34,546 bases of DNA. It comes from an uncultured Bacteroidales bacterium (GTDB lineage Bacteria > Bacteroidota > Bacteroidia > Bacteroidales > F082). The notes under the pieces were generated by a model. It saw only the letters and a program-made list of their open reading frames with translations. It searched no databases and was not told the origin of the DNA. Positions 15,366-23,582 of this stretch are shown here, piece after piece. Each line of letters starts with the position of its first letter. Within the stretch, counting starts at the first letter, position 1. Location of the stretch: positions 1 through 34,546 of the forward strand of contig CAJOIF010000026.1 in the NCBI GenBank assembly GCA_905234765.1, read 5' to 3'. The translations under genes and the position numbers were made by a program.

Positions 15366-17018
15366 ATGAAAAAACTGAAGTACATGTTATTGGCCCTTGT
15401 CGTGTTGACGATGACGGTCGGATGCAAAAAAGAGGTCAATGTGGCCTTGAATAAGTCAAGTATTGAAATCTCGCCTGAGGGTGAGACTGTAGCAGTCAGT
15501 CTTACAAGTAATGGCGATTGGGAAGTGACTTCCGCTCCTGAATGGATCAGCATTTCGCCGTCCTCTGGGAATGGTGACGCAACGCTTCAGATAGTGGCGG
15601 ATGTCAATGGAACACCAGAAAGCCGTTCCGGCGTAGTTACTGTTACAACGAAAGACAATAGTGCTTCATTGACTGTCACGCAGGGTGTGAGACAAGGCTT
15701 TGTCGGCCTTAACCCTTCCACCATTGAATGTGATTTTCAAGGCGGTGTCTATGAAGTGGCTGTAACTTCCGTTGGTGACTGGACAGTGAGTGTACAAGCC
15801 AATTGGGTGTCATGTTCGCCGATGAGCGGATCCAAAGATGGTGTTGTGACGGTTACGGTGAATTCAATTGAAGGTGAAATCCATGAGTTCCGTGAGACGA
15901 ACGTTGTTTTTGTGTGCGAAGGAAGAGAAACGCTATTGAATGTGATTCAGGCAGACATGGTACAGATTCCCGTGCAAATCAATCCTGAGCAGTTTCTTGT
16001 TGATCATACGGGTGCTGTGAAAACCGTTAATGTCACTTGTGAGGGCAGCTGGACCGCTGTGAGCGAGGCGGATTGGATGAGTGTAAGTGCCAATTTAGGG
16101 AATGGCAACGCCCAAGTGACCGTCACTATAGCGCCCAACGAACACTATCTACCCCGAAACTCTTATGTGAACTTCATTTCCGAAACAGGAAATAGGGCAA
16201 TATTGTCCGTGAGTCAGGAATCAATTGAATACCATTTGGACGTCTCACCCGTGTCTTTCCAGCTTGGGAAAGAAGGTGGCGAGAGAACCATATCGATAAC
16301 ATGCAACATTGATTGGAGGTTTGATTTTGATGATACATGGTTGTCGGTTACTCCGATGGAGGGAACGGGCAATGCTACAGTTACGTTGACCGTTGCACCC
16401 AACTATATTGCCACTCCGAGAACGGGAAGCGTTACGATTAAGGCAGGAGAAAGGGTGGTTGACATTGTAATCAATCAAGAGGCGGGCGACGAACTCCCTA
16501 TGGCCGTTGTTGAGCCGTCAATCTTGTACCCTGAATATAATGGCGGATTCCAACATTTGGAACTGACATCAAATGTCTCATGGTATCTTGAGGCCAGTAA
16601 TTGGATTACTCTGTTAACCTCATCGGGTACCGGGAATGCCTCTTTCGACATCCTTGTTGACCACAATCTGCAAGCTGAAACTCGTACAGGTTATGTGAAC
16701 GTGATGTATAATGGGCAGGTGCTTACAACAGTTGTTGTTGAGCAGGAAGGCATGCCAGACATTCTGGAGACTGACTACACTGTAATCGATGCGCGGCCTG
16801 AGGGAGGAGAATACACGGTTCACGTGACGGCCAACCAATCTTGGTATGTTGAGACGAGTGTGGAATGGCTAACTTGTTATAATGCGTCTGGGACGAATAA
16901 CGGTGAATTTATGGTAAAGGTTTTGCCTTTGATGGCATTGCAGCCGCGTAGTACGGAACTGCGCCTTTATGGAAGTATGGGTCGAATGATTACCATCACG
17001 GTCAACCAATCCAATTAA
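15366..17018 (+). CDS. Lipoprotein of six tandem BACON domains
   Basis: A 550-residue surface or periplasmic lipoprotein: signal peptide with lipobox TVGC (Cys20), then KKEV. The rest is six consecutive BACON modules of about 85-92 residues, beginning roughly at residues 27, 109, 201, 290, 380 and 470. Each shows the family pattern of a first strand, a GG/G-E step, a W in SNGDWEV / VGDWTV / EGSWTA / NIDWRF / NVSWYL / NQSWYV, then a second aromatic (EWISIS, NWVSCS, DWMSVS, TWLSVT, NWITLL, EWLTCY), a GNG-type turn and a closing VxQ. BACON domains are linked to carbohydrate or mucin binding, but here no catalytic domain follows. It stands alone, with terminators on both sides. Confidence 0.88.
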   Translation: MKKLKYMLLALVVLTMTVGCKKEVNVALNKSSIEISPEGETVAVSLTSNGDWEVTSAPEWISISPSSGNGDATLQIVADVNGTPESRSGVVTVTTKDNSASLTVTQGVRQGFVGLNPSTIECDFQGGVYEVAVTSVGDWTVSVQANWVSCSPMSGSKDGVVTVTVNSIEGEIHEFRETNVVFVCEGRETLLNVIQADMVQIPVQINPEQFLVDHTGAVKTVNVTCEGSWTAVSEADWMSVSANLGNGNAQVTVTIAPNEHYLPRNSYVNFISETGNRAILSVSQESIEYHLDVSPVSFQLGKEGGERTISITCNIDWRFDFDDTWLSVTPMEGTGNATVTLTVAPNYIATPRTGSVTIKAGERVVDIVINQEAGDELPMAVVEPSILYPEYNGGFQHLELTSNVSWYLEASNWITLLTSSGTGNASFDILVDHNLQAETRTGYVNVMYNGQVLTTVVVEQEGMPDILETDYTVIDARPEGGEYTVHVTANQSWYVETSVEWLTCYNASGTNNGEFMVKVLPLMALQPRSTELRLYGSMGRMITITVNQSN

Positions 17019-17020
17019 GC

Positions 17021-17055
17021 AAAAAGAGAGGCGAGCATGCTCGCCTCTCTTTTTT
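17021..17055. terminator. Bidirectional terminator between the BACON gene and the C69 peptidase gene
   Basis: A perfect palindrome spans 17025-17050 with half-site AGAGAGGCGAGCA, flanked by an A-run on the left and a T-run on the right, so it serves both convergent genes. Confidence 0.92.
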
Positions 17056-17056
17056 G

Positions 17057-18706
17057 TCAGAATCCCATACTGAACCAATACCAAAACTTGTTTTCCATTT
17101 CTTTCCAGGCTTGTCGGGTGGAGCCGGCGAAGTCGGAGGTGTATTGATTGATGAGTTGCGTAGCCTCCTTTGGTTTGCCTTCGTCAAGCAGGGCTTTCGC
17201 GCGTTTCTCCATGGCGGGAATCTCGTTCAAGGCTTTTTGTTCGAAACGTGTTACGTTGTCGAGTAGTGTGCTCTTGGAACGGCCCCACTGTACGGTGGCG
17301 AGTTTGTTGGCTTTACGATAGTGCCAAATCCAAGCTTCGTCGCGGTAGCGCAGTTGACCACATTTGTCGAAGCCATCGGGAAGGGTGGTAGAACCAGAGA
17401 AGATGGGGATACGCGGGCTTTGTCCTGGGTTATCACAGGCCATCCAGCAGATGGCACCGATTTCGTCGGGCACCCAACTGCGGCATTGCGTGACGAAGTT
17501 ATAACTACTCCAAGCCACAGCTACGGTGCGCTGGAAGTTGATGGTACCAGGTGCCAGATAGTTGATGGTGTTCATCATCGTGCTGTTGACCCATGGGTTA
17601 GCAATAGGGCTGATGATGGTGTCGTTCACAGTGGTGCCGTCGTCAAGTCGTTTTTTGGTGACCATCTTCACGTTGCGCGTCATGTCCATGTCGGTGCCTT
17701 CGTAGGTGCTTTTGAAAAGGTTGATGACATCCATCACGTCTACCTTTTCATCGGGCTTCACCGAGAAAGGCAACTCGGGCATGTCGCGGTTGAGGTTGAG
17801 CGAAGGAGCCAGGTGGCTGAGGATGAAGAACTCTCGGTCGCTGTAGTTCTTGCCTCCGCCATAACTGCTACGGAAAGCTTTCCAGAAAACGAAGTCGCCT
17901 TGGCCGTCCCAGAGGCCGTATTTCTTCGCTACAGCCTCGCAGTTGTCGGAGCAATAGAAATCCTTGCTGCTGCGTTCCAACTTGCCTATACGGGCGATAT
18001 TGGCGCTGACGCCTACCTCGTCGTCAGGGATGCGCTTGGCTGCCCAAACGCCACCAATCTTGTCAGGACCTTCACCGAGGATTTCCATTTGCCACACTTC
18101 GTTTTTATCGGCAAGGGTGATGCACTCACCCCCATCGCCGTAGCCGTATTCCTTGACAAGGTTACCAATGAGTTGGATGGCATCGCGGGCATTGTCGCAA
18201 CGCATCAGTGCCACGCGTTCCAGTTCCTCAATCATGAACATGCCTTTGTGGTTGACCAAAGTGTCAGGGCCAGAAAAAGTCGTCTCACCGATAGCCAATT
18301 GTTTCTCGTTGAGGCAAGGATAGGCGGTGTTGAGGTAAGCATAGGTATGGGCCACCTGTGGGATTTCGCCTGCCAGTTCAAGGCCTCTGTTGTCGAAGGG
18401 GTCTTCGGTATGCATGGTGCCTTTGTAGACCTTGTGCATCTCGACCTTTTCGGCATCTTTTGATTTCTTTTTTCCTTTGGGTGTTTCTGCGATTTTGTAG
18501 TCAGCGGCAGGCTCCCAGCGCATCCAGGTGCGGTAGCGGCCATCGCAGGTGTGCGAGGTGATGACAGAGCCGTCGGTGGAGGCGTTTTTGCCTACCATGA
18601 TGCTGGTGCAACAGGCCCCGTCGAGCATTTCCTGTTCTTCCTGAGCCATGGCGTGAAAGCCGATAAGCAGCAGGGCGGATAAGAGTAATGATTTGAATTT
18701 AAGCAT
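17057..18706 (-). CDS. C69-family dipeptidase (PepD-like), secreted
   Basis: A 549-residue N-terminal-nucleophile hydrolase that should cleave dipeptides in the periplasm or outside. A signal peptide (MLKFKSLLLSALLLIGFHAM, AQ) precedes the active-site region GACCTSIMVGKNASTDGSV, in which Cys32 or Cys33 would become the exposed nucleophile, as in C69 peptidases. Other family blocks are GGECITLADKNEVWQMEI, ANIARIG, FFILSHLAPSL, AVAWSSYNFVTQCRSWVP and GAICWMACDNPGQSP. The start at 18706 is chosen because it opens directly onto the signal peptide; a longer frame to 18760 overlaps the end of hemW. It is 25 bases downstream of hemW and probably shares its transcript. Confidence 0.88.
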   Translation of the reverse strand: MLKFKSLLLSALLLIGFHAMAQEEQEMLDGACCTSIMVGKNASTDGSVITSHTCDGRYRTWMRWEPAADYKIAETPKGKKKSKDAEKVEMHKVYKGTMHTEDPFDNRGLELAGEIPQVAHTYAYLNTAYPCLNEKQLAIGETTFSGPDTLVNHKGMFMIEELERVALMRCDNARDAIQLIGNLVKEYGYGDGGECITLADKNEVWQMEILGEGPDKIGGVWAAKRIPDDEVGVSANIARIGKLERSSKDFYCSDNCEAVAKKYGLWDGQGDFVFWKAFRSSYGGGKNYSDREFFILSHLAPSLNLNRDMPELPFSVKPDEKVDVMDVINLFKSTYEGTDMDMTRNVKMVTKKRLDDGTTVNDTIISPIANPWVNSTMMNTINYLAPGTINFQRTVAVAWSSYNFVTQCRSWVPDEIGAICWMACDNPGQSPRIPIFSGSTTLPDGFDKCGQLRYRDEAWIWHYRKANKLATVQWGRSKSTLLDNVTRFEQKALNEIPAMEKRAKALLDEGKPKEATQLINQYTSDFAGSTRQAWKEMENKFWYWFSMGF

Positions 18707-18731
18707 AGTGTTGATATTTAAGTGATGATGT

Positions 18732-19850
18732 TTATTCCCAAAACAACTCTTCTGCCACACCGTCGGCGAAGAGCATCTGTTTGTCCGTGAGGTAAAGGAA
18801 TTCCCGTGTCTGTGTGAGACGTCCTTGGGTAACTAAGGGTTGGGAGCGTTGTTCACAATAAGTGGAGAATTGTTCGCCCATCTCGCGTTTCATGTATTTC
18901 AGGTCGATGCCCCAGTGGGTGCGCAATCGGAGCATGACGTATTCGTTGTAATGCTGTTCGGGGGTTAACGACTCGCGTCCTGCATCTCGAAGTTTTGTGT
19001 CCGAATATTTTTCAACGTTCGCAATATTCCACTGTCGTGAGACACCGTCAAACGAGTGCGCCGAAGGCCCGAGGCCAAGATAAGGTGTGCCAAACCAATA
19101 TGAAGCGTTGTGCTTGGAGTGCATCCCGCGTTTGCAGAAATTGGAAATCTCATAATGCAGGTAACCGTTTTCTTTAGCGCGGTGACAGAGAATGTCGTAA
19201 TCTCGGAGTGCATCCTCTTCTTTGATGGGAAGCGTTTTCCCAAGTTCGATTTGCTTCGTAAGGATGGAATTGGGCTCTAGGGTGAGGGCATAGGCCGAGA
19301 GATGGGGCAGGCCGTAGTCGAAGAAGATATCCAGGTTTTGATTCCACTGTTCCGTATTTGAGGTGGGCAGGCCGTAGATAAGGTCAATGCTGAGGTTGCT
19401 GAAACCGGCCTGCTGGGCCCATTCGATGCACAGCTTGGCGTGATGAGAGTCGTGCTTCCGTCCTAGATATTGCAAGTCGTTGTCAAAAAAACTCTGTATG
19501 CCGATGCTGAGGCGATTGATGCCGATTTGATGCAAGGATTTCAGATATTCCAATGACAGCGTATCGGGGTTGGCTTCGAGGGTAATTTCGGCGTTGGGGG
19601 CAATGGGATAGTATTTATTAATAAGTTGCAGCACGTTGTCTATTTCTCCCATGCACAGTAGGGAAGGGGTGCCGCCACCGAAATAGATGGTGTTGATGTT
19701 TTCATTGTGCAAGTAATCCCTTCGCATAACGATTTCCGCTTTCAACGCCTCCAAAAACCTTTCCTTTAGCTTCAAAGAAGGCAATGAATAAAACCCGCAA
19801 TAGCCACACTTCGAGTTGCAGAAAGGGATATGGATGTAGATACCTGCCAT
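18732..19850 (-). CDS. hemW: Radical-SAM heme chaperone HemW
   Basis: A 372-residue cytoplasmic radical-SAM protein of the HemN/HemW family. MAGIYIHIPFCNSKCGYCGFY holds the 4Fe-4S cysteines C11, C15 and C18. IYFGGGTPSLL, EITLEANPDTL, GINRLSIGIQSF and LIYGLPTSNTEQW follow in the normal order, and the C-terminal HemN_C region includes HNASYWFGTPYLGLGPSAHSF. The C-x3-C-x2-C cluster is not followed by the fourth Cys of true coproporphyrinogen oxidase HemN, so heme insertion (HemW) is the better call. Length and start are normal. It lies between aqpZ and the C69 gene on the same strand. Confidence 0.9.
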   Translation of the reverse strand: MAGIYIHIPFCNSKCGYCGFYSLPSLKLKERFLEALKAEIVMRRDYLHNENINTIYFGGGTPSLLCMGEIDNVLQLINKYYPIAPNAEITLEANPDTLSLEYLKSLHQIGINRLSIGIQSFFDNDLQYLGRKHDSHHAKLCIEWAQQAGFSNLSIDLIYGLPTSNTEQWNQNLDIFFDYGLPHLSAYALTLEPNSILTKQIELGKTLPIKEEDALRDYDILCHRAKENGYLHYEISNFCKRGMHSKHNASYWFGTPYLGLGPSAHSFDGVSRQWNIANVEKYSDTKLRDAGRESLTPEQHYNEYVMLRLRTHWGIDLKYMKREMGEQFSTYCEQRSQPLVTQGRLTQTREFLYLTDKQMLFADGVAEELFWE

Positions 19851-19854
19851 GGGA

Positions 19855-19882
19855 CAAAAACAAAGATTCCCCTTCGGGGAAT
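19855..19882 (-). terminator. Terminator of the aquaporin gene
   Basis: The stem ATTCCCC / GGGGAAT (19866-19882), loop of three, is followed on the minus strand by CTTTGTTTTTG. It separates aqpZ from hemW, though some read-through is likely because no clear hemW promoter is visible. Confidence 0.65.
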
Positions 19883-19922
19883 GGCTTCTCCATTTCCTGA
19901 AAGGGAATCTCTTTAATCGAAA

Positions 19923-20651
19923 TTAGTCTTTCTTGCAACTCTTGCAGCAACCGCAGAGGCACTTATATGCAAGACCAGCAAGGCAGGCACCAACGAGCGG
20001 AGCCACGATGAAGAGCCACACTTGGCCCATGGCACTCCAGCCTTCGCAGTTGGAGAATAGGGCGACACCCAACGAACGGGCGGGGTTCACTGAAGTGTTG
20101 GTCAGCGGGATGCTGATGAGGTGGATGAGTACGAGGGTGAGACCGATGGCCAGACCACCAAATTTGCCGTTGGCATGGCTGCTGTCGGTGACGCCGAGGA
20201 TGACCATCAGGAATACGAAGGTCAACAGGGCCTCAACGAGGAAAGCACCACCCATGCTGATGGCTTGATAGTCACCGTTGCCAGTGGCTTTTTGGAAGGC
20301 TTCGCCAAAACCGTTGGCAGCAAAAACACCAGTGGCATCGCCACCAATGGCCTTAAAGATAACGAGCAGCAAAGCACCTGCGATGATACCGCCGATAAAC
20401 TGGGCAGCCCAATAGCAAAGCATTTCCTTGAAGCTCATGCGGCCGTTGACGAAAACGCCAAAACTGACGGCAGGATTAAGGTGCGCACCTGAAATGTGGC
20501 CAATGCCATAAGCCATGGCTATCACGGTGAGACCAAAAGCGATGGAAACGCCAAGGAAACCGACATGTCCAAAGAGAGCGGTGCCGCAGCCTCCAAAGAC
20601 AAGAACGAAGGTGCCGAACAATTCGGCGAAGAATTTGTTACAAGTTTTCAT
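19923..20651 (-). CDS. aqpZ: Aquaporin Z-like water channel with Cys-rich tail
   Basis: A 242-residue MIP-family inner-membrane channel with six membrane spans. The two pore NPA motifs are in SGAHLNPAVSFG (54-65) and NTSVNPARSLG. The second is followed by Arg of the ar/R filter, and the sequence around it favours a water channel over a glycerol facilitator. Other marks are AELFGTFVLVFGGCG at the N-terminus and a cytoplasmic tail YKCLCGCCKSCKKD with five cysteines, which is unusual for AqpZ. It is monocistronic: an upstream -7 box at 20737-20744 gives an ~85-base leader, and a terminator follows. Confidence 0.92.
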   Translation of the reverse strand: MKTCNKFFAELFGTFVLVFGGCGTALFGHVGFLGVSIAFGLTVIAMAYGIGHISGAHLNPAVSFGVFVNGRMSFKEMLCYWAAQFIGGIIAGALLLVIFKAIGGDATGVFAANGFGEAFQKATGNGDYQAISMGGAFLVEALLTFVFLMVILGVTDSSHANGKFGGLAIGLTLVLIHLISIPLTNTSVNPARSLGVALFSNCEGWSAMGQVWLFIVAPLVGACLAGLAYKCLCGCCKSCKKD

Positions 20652-20736
20652 AACTTTTTAATTTTTAATTAGTTATAAATTATTAAAACGGTTTTCAATT
20701 TTTTCGGAAGAAAACGTTCTTTTCAATCCAACACTG

Positions 20737-20744
20737 CAAATGTA
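20737..20744 (-). promoter_or_regulatory. -7 promoter box for aqpZ
   Basis: Minus strand TACATTTG followed by CAG; a match to TAnnTTTG about 86 bases upstream of the ATG. Confidence 0.55.
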
Positions 20745-20782
20745 CAAAAATAACAGAGTGAGAATACTTTTTTCGAAAAAAT

Positions 20783-21466
20783 TCAAGAATGGAGAAAATT
20801 TTTTACTGCGGCATTGAATTCGGCCGGGTTTTGACTTGCAATGAAATGGTTACCTTCGATGATAGATAGTTGTGCGTTAGGTAAACTATTGTAAATGAGA
20901 TAGGTATGTTTTTCCCTTATCATGTCTTTTTTGCCAGCAATGACCAAAACGGGCATGTGAAGAGCCATGAGTTCAGAAGGGTGGATAGTAGGCTCGTTGA
21001 CCATCAAGCCGAGGAGTTCGGTGTTTTTCTTTGCTTTTTCCGATTTTTTGGAGAATAGTTTTGCGATGTGATAGCCAATAACGATAGGCCATTGGTATCT
21101 CGGCTTTACACCGTTTGGAAATAGGTTGGCTCCGTTAAGTATCAGTTTTTCAACTCTTTCTGGGTGCTTTAGCGCGAAAGTCAGTGCGATGTTGCCTCCA
21201 TCAGAGAAACCTAAGAGAATGGCTTTTGCAATACTTTTCTCGTTCATGAAGTCGAACAAATCTTCGGCGAATTGTTTGATGGTGAAAGGCTTCTCTCCAT
21301 GTGGCGATTGGCCATGACCGCGGGTGTCGATGGCAATAATACGGTATTCTTTCGAGAAATGGGAGATTTGATACTTGAATATTTCATGGCTTTCACCATT
21401 GCCATGGAGTAGGATTAGGGGGGCACCTTGGCCGTGTTCGATATAATGGAGTGCAATGTCGGACAT
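20783..21466 (-). CDS. Alpha/beta-fold hydrolase
   Basis: A 227-residue cytoplasmic hydrolase with the full fold signature. HGNGES (21-26) gives the oxyanion region and DTRGHGQS (47-54) is typical. GFSDGG (86-91) holds nucleophile S88, AGKKDM (178-182) the acid D181, and EGNHF (204-208) His207. The substrate cannot be told from sequence; esterase or lipase-like activity on a small acyl ester is plausible given the acyltransferase two genes upstream. It starts 12 bases after the phosphatase stop, as the last gene of a three-gene operon. Confidence 0.85.
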   Translation of the reverse strand: MSDIALHYIEHGQGAPLILLHGNGESHEIFKYQISHFSKEYRIIAIDTRGHGQSPHGEKPFTIKQFAEDLFDFMNEKSIAKAILLGFSDGGNIALTFALKHPERVEKLILNGANLFPNGVKPRYQWPIVIGYHIAKLFSKKSEKAKKNTELLGLMVNEPTIHPSELMALHMPVLVIAGKKDMIREKHTYLIYNSLPNAQLSIIEGNHFIASQNPAEFNAAVKNFLHS

Positions 21467-21478
21467 CAGCGAGATGAT

Positions 21479-22186
21479 TTATAAGTCCATGTTCGACTGG
21501 GCCAGTAGCTGTTTGGTGTCGGGGTTGAATGCCATCAGGTTACCCAAGCCAGGTCGATCGGTCACATATACGCCGTTGTCTAAGGCGATGAAGTCATAAT
21601 TATCGTTGCTTTCAACCACAAAGTTCATGAAGCTGTGGTCTACGGGAATATGGCCGTGGATGATTTTCTTGCCGTGAGATTTGTTGAAGTCTACCTTGAA
21701 TTTACGCGTCCACATCATACTGTGTTTGTCCTCAAAAGGGTCTTCGATTTGGAAATTCATGCCGGCGTGGACAAGTATGTAGTCTTCCAACTCAACGTAT
21801 GGCAGACAGGCGTTCATCCAGTCGATATAAAGTTGCGGAATCTCGCGTGGGTGTTTCACGCCAAAACTGTCCAAGGTGGCCTTGGCACCTACGGCTTCCC
21901 ATTCTTTTTGTTCGGAGGGCTTCCCGAACAAGCGTTTCTTTTGGTCGGCTTCATAGGCGGTGACGCACAGGTCCTCGTGGTTGCCTTTCAGGAAATGTAC
22001 TTCATATTCCTCTTTTTGCAAATGCATCAGATAATCGATGACGCCTTTGCTGTTGGGGCCGCGGTCGATGTAGTCGCCCAGAAAATAGAGCTTGTCGTGC
22101 TTCGAAACTTTGAGCATGTTTTCAAGCAAGGATTGCAGCGTTTTCAAGCAACCGTGAATGTCAGGGATAATCCAGCGTTGTGCCAT
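21479..22186 (-). CDS. PPP-family metallophosphoesterase (serine/threonine phosphatase-like)
   Basis: A 235-residue calcineurin-type phosphoesterase. Metal-binding signatures are PDIHG (D9, H11), GDYIDRGPNSKG (D38, D41) and LKGNHED (N69, H70), followed by a later HAGMNF and HGHIPV with the final histidines. The set matches bacterial PrpA/PrpB-like protein phosphatases and Ap4A hydrolase relatives; the choice between protein and nucleotide substrate is open. Its ATG overlaps the acyltransferase stop by one base (TGATG), implying coupled translation. Confidence 0.85.
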   Translation of the reverse strand: MAQRWIIPDIHGCLKTLQSLLENMLKVSKHDKLYFLGDYIDRGPNSKGVIDYLMHLQKEEYEVHFLKGNHEDLCVTAYEADQKKRLFGKPSEQKEWEAVGAKATLDSFGVKHPREIPQLYIDWMNACLPYVELEDYILVHAGMNFQIEDPFEDKHSMMWTRKFKVDFNKSHGKKIIHGHIPVDHSFMNFVVESNDNYDFIALDNGVYVTDRPGLGNLMAFNPDTKQLLAQSNMDL

Positions 22187-23475
22187 CAGAATAAGGTATT
22201 GAGGTTTAGGGATTCAAATTGTTTGCGCAGTTTTTTCTTGAAGGTCCAACGTACATCCGACAGCCAGCGGCGGAACAACTCGCCGTAGTCGGTAAACATC
22301 GGGTAGGAGAAATAAAGCAGTACCGTGGCTCCTAAGGCCAAAAACCAAGGTAGATGGCAGAACAGCAGGATGGCTCCCGTGATGAAGATGATAGGGAACA
22401 TCACGAACTGCACTCCATAACTGACCGTGTTGCCAAAAGCGGGGTCTTTCAGCTTTCCTCTGATAATCAGCGTGATGAGCCAGGTTGGGAAATTGACTGC
22501 AGCCGAAGCTGCATAATAGGGCAATCCTATGAGCAGGATGAGGAACTTCCAAAGGGAGTTGAGCAAAGGGTGTTTCTTCGATACCGAGGTGACGGAGATT
22601 CTCTGTTGGTTGCGGATGCTGGCAAAGGTTTTTACGCGTTCAAACAAAATCTTCGCTTCTTCGGGTTTTTCTTCCCTGAATTTCAGCACCTTGTCGACCG
22701 TGTCACGGTTGCGAAGCATCTTTTTGTAGAGTCCGCCCGCACGTTTTTCATTTTTCATCTTCACGATTTCCCAAATCGCATCATAATCCTCGTCGTCCGG
22801 GATGAAGGTGAACAGCTTTGAAATCTCTTCAAACAGCCTGTCTTTCAAAATATTGATGTTTACGGCTTCGTTTTCCTCTGTCGTGTTTTCGAGGAATTCG
22901 GTCACGTTGATGGGCTTGCCGAAGTTGATTAAGGCGGTGCTCCGATAGCGGAAGTAGTCTCCGTATTCGATAGCGGTGGGGACGATATAGATGGGGCCAT
23001 CTTTGCCGAATTGGGTGTTGGCGTCAAAGGCAATGTGGAACAGACCCTTGCCCATACGCATCAAGGAATGCTTGGTGCGGTGCATCCCTTCGGGGAAGAG
23101 ATAAAGATCAACATGGTCGTGAATGACATCAACGGCTTTGTTGAGCGAGTCGTCGTTTTGGCGTACGGCCGCCACACCATTGCGGATACGGAAGATGGGC
23201 AGGATGCGCAGGAAATTCAGGATCTTGGCTACAGTAGGCTTCTTGAAGATGTCGCCACGTGCGATGAAGACCTTGCGGATATTGTCAGTCGACAACAGCA
23301 CCAAGGCATCCATCAAAGTATTGCTGTGGTTAACGCCGAAAATGGTGGGACAATCTTTTGGGAGATTCTCTTTCCCGTGTACCTCAAACCTGCGGTAGGC
23401 ACGGCGAGTGTGCCAGTTCACGTAAGGAAGAAGTATGGTATATAAAGCGTTTGGCTCTTGTATTTTTTTGGTCAT
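22186..23475 (-). CDS. 1-acyl-glycerol-3-phosphate acyltransferase-like protein
   Basis: A 429-residue membrane-associated acyltransferase of the PlsC superfamily. The catalytic region is FGVNHSNTLMDALVL (H50 and D56, an H-x5-D spacing), followed by VFIARGDIFKK, FRIRNGVAAVRQND and FPEGMHRTKHSLMRMGKG, which replaces the usual EGTR box. The C-terminal ~110 residues carry several hydrophobic spans (LWKFLILLIGLPYYAASAAV, FVMFPIIFITGAILLFCHLP). Longer PlsC-like proteins of this shape are common in Bacteroidota. The start at 23475 follows a -7 box at 23496-23503; a more upstream frame would cross the promoter. Lipid or phospholipid acylation is inferred; the exact acceptor is unknown. Confidence 0.85.
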   Translation of the reverse strand: MTKKIQEPNALYTILLPYVNWHTRRAYRRFEVHGKENLPKDCPTIFGVNHSNTLMDALVLLSTDNIRKVFIARGDIFKKPTVAKILNFLRILPIFRIRNGVAAVRQNDDSLNKAVDVIHDHVDLYLFPEGMHRTKHSLMRMGKGLFHIAFDANTQFGKDGPIYIVPTAIEYGDYFRYRSTALINFGKPINVTEFLENTTEENEAVNINILKDRLFEEISKLFTFIPDDEDYDAIWEIVKMKNEKRAGGLYKKMLRNRDTVDKVLKFREEKPEEAKILFERVKTFASIRNQQRISVTSVSKKHPLLNSLWKFLILLIGLPYYAASAAVNFPTWLITLIIRGKLKDPAFGNTVSYGVQFVMFPIIFITGAILLFCHLPWFLALGATVLLYFSYPMFTDYGELFRRWLSDVRWTFKKKLRKQFESLNLNTLF

Positions 23476-23495
23476 TATGATTCTAAATAAGGGGT

Positions 23496-23503
23496 CAAAA
23501 TTA
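23496..23503 (-). promoter_or_regulatory. -7 promoter box for the acyltransferase operon
   Basis: Minus strand TAATTTTG, 20 bases before the ATG at 23475. Confidence 0.55.
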
Positions 23504-23554
23504 CATAATTCATCAAAACGTTCGGCTTTTTTTCGATGGAAAGCCAAAATTTTC

Positions 23555-23562
23555 TACTTTTA
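23555..23562 (+). promoter_or_regulatory. Probable -7 box for the lytic transglycosylase
   Basis: TACTTTTA differs from TAnnTTTG only at the last base and lies 20 bases before the ATG at 23583, divergent from the acyltransferase promoter. Confidence 0.45.
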
Positions 23563-23582
23563 CCGCCGCTAAAACGCGTGAA

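Noticed and set aside
17321..18463. A 380-codon plus-strand open frame
   Set aside because: It is a mirror of the C69 dipeptidase gene and has no recognisable motif or promoter.
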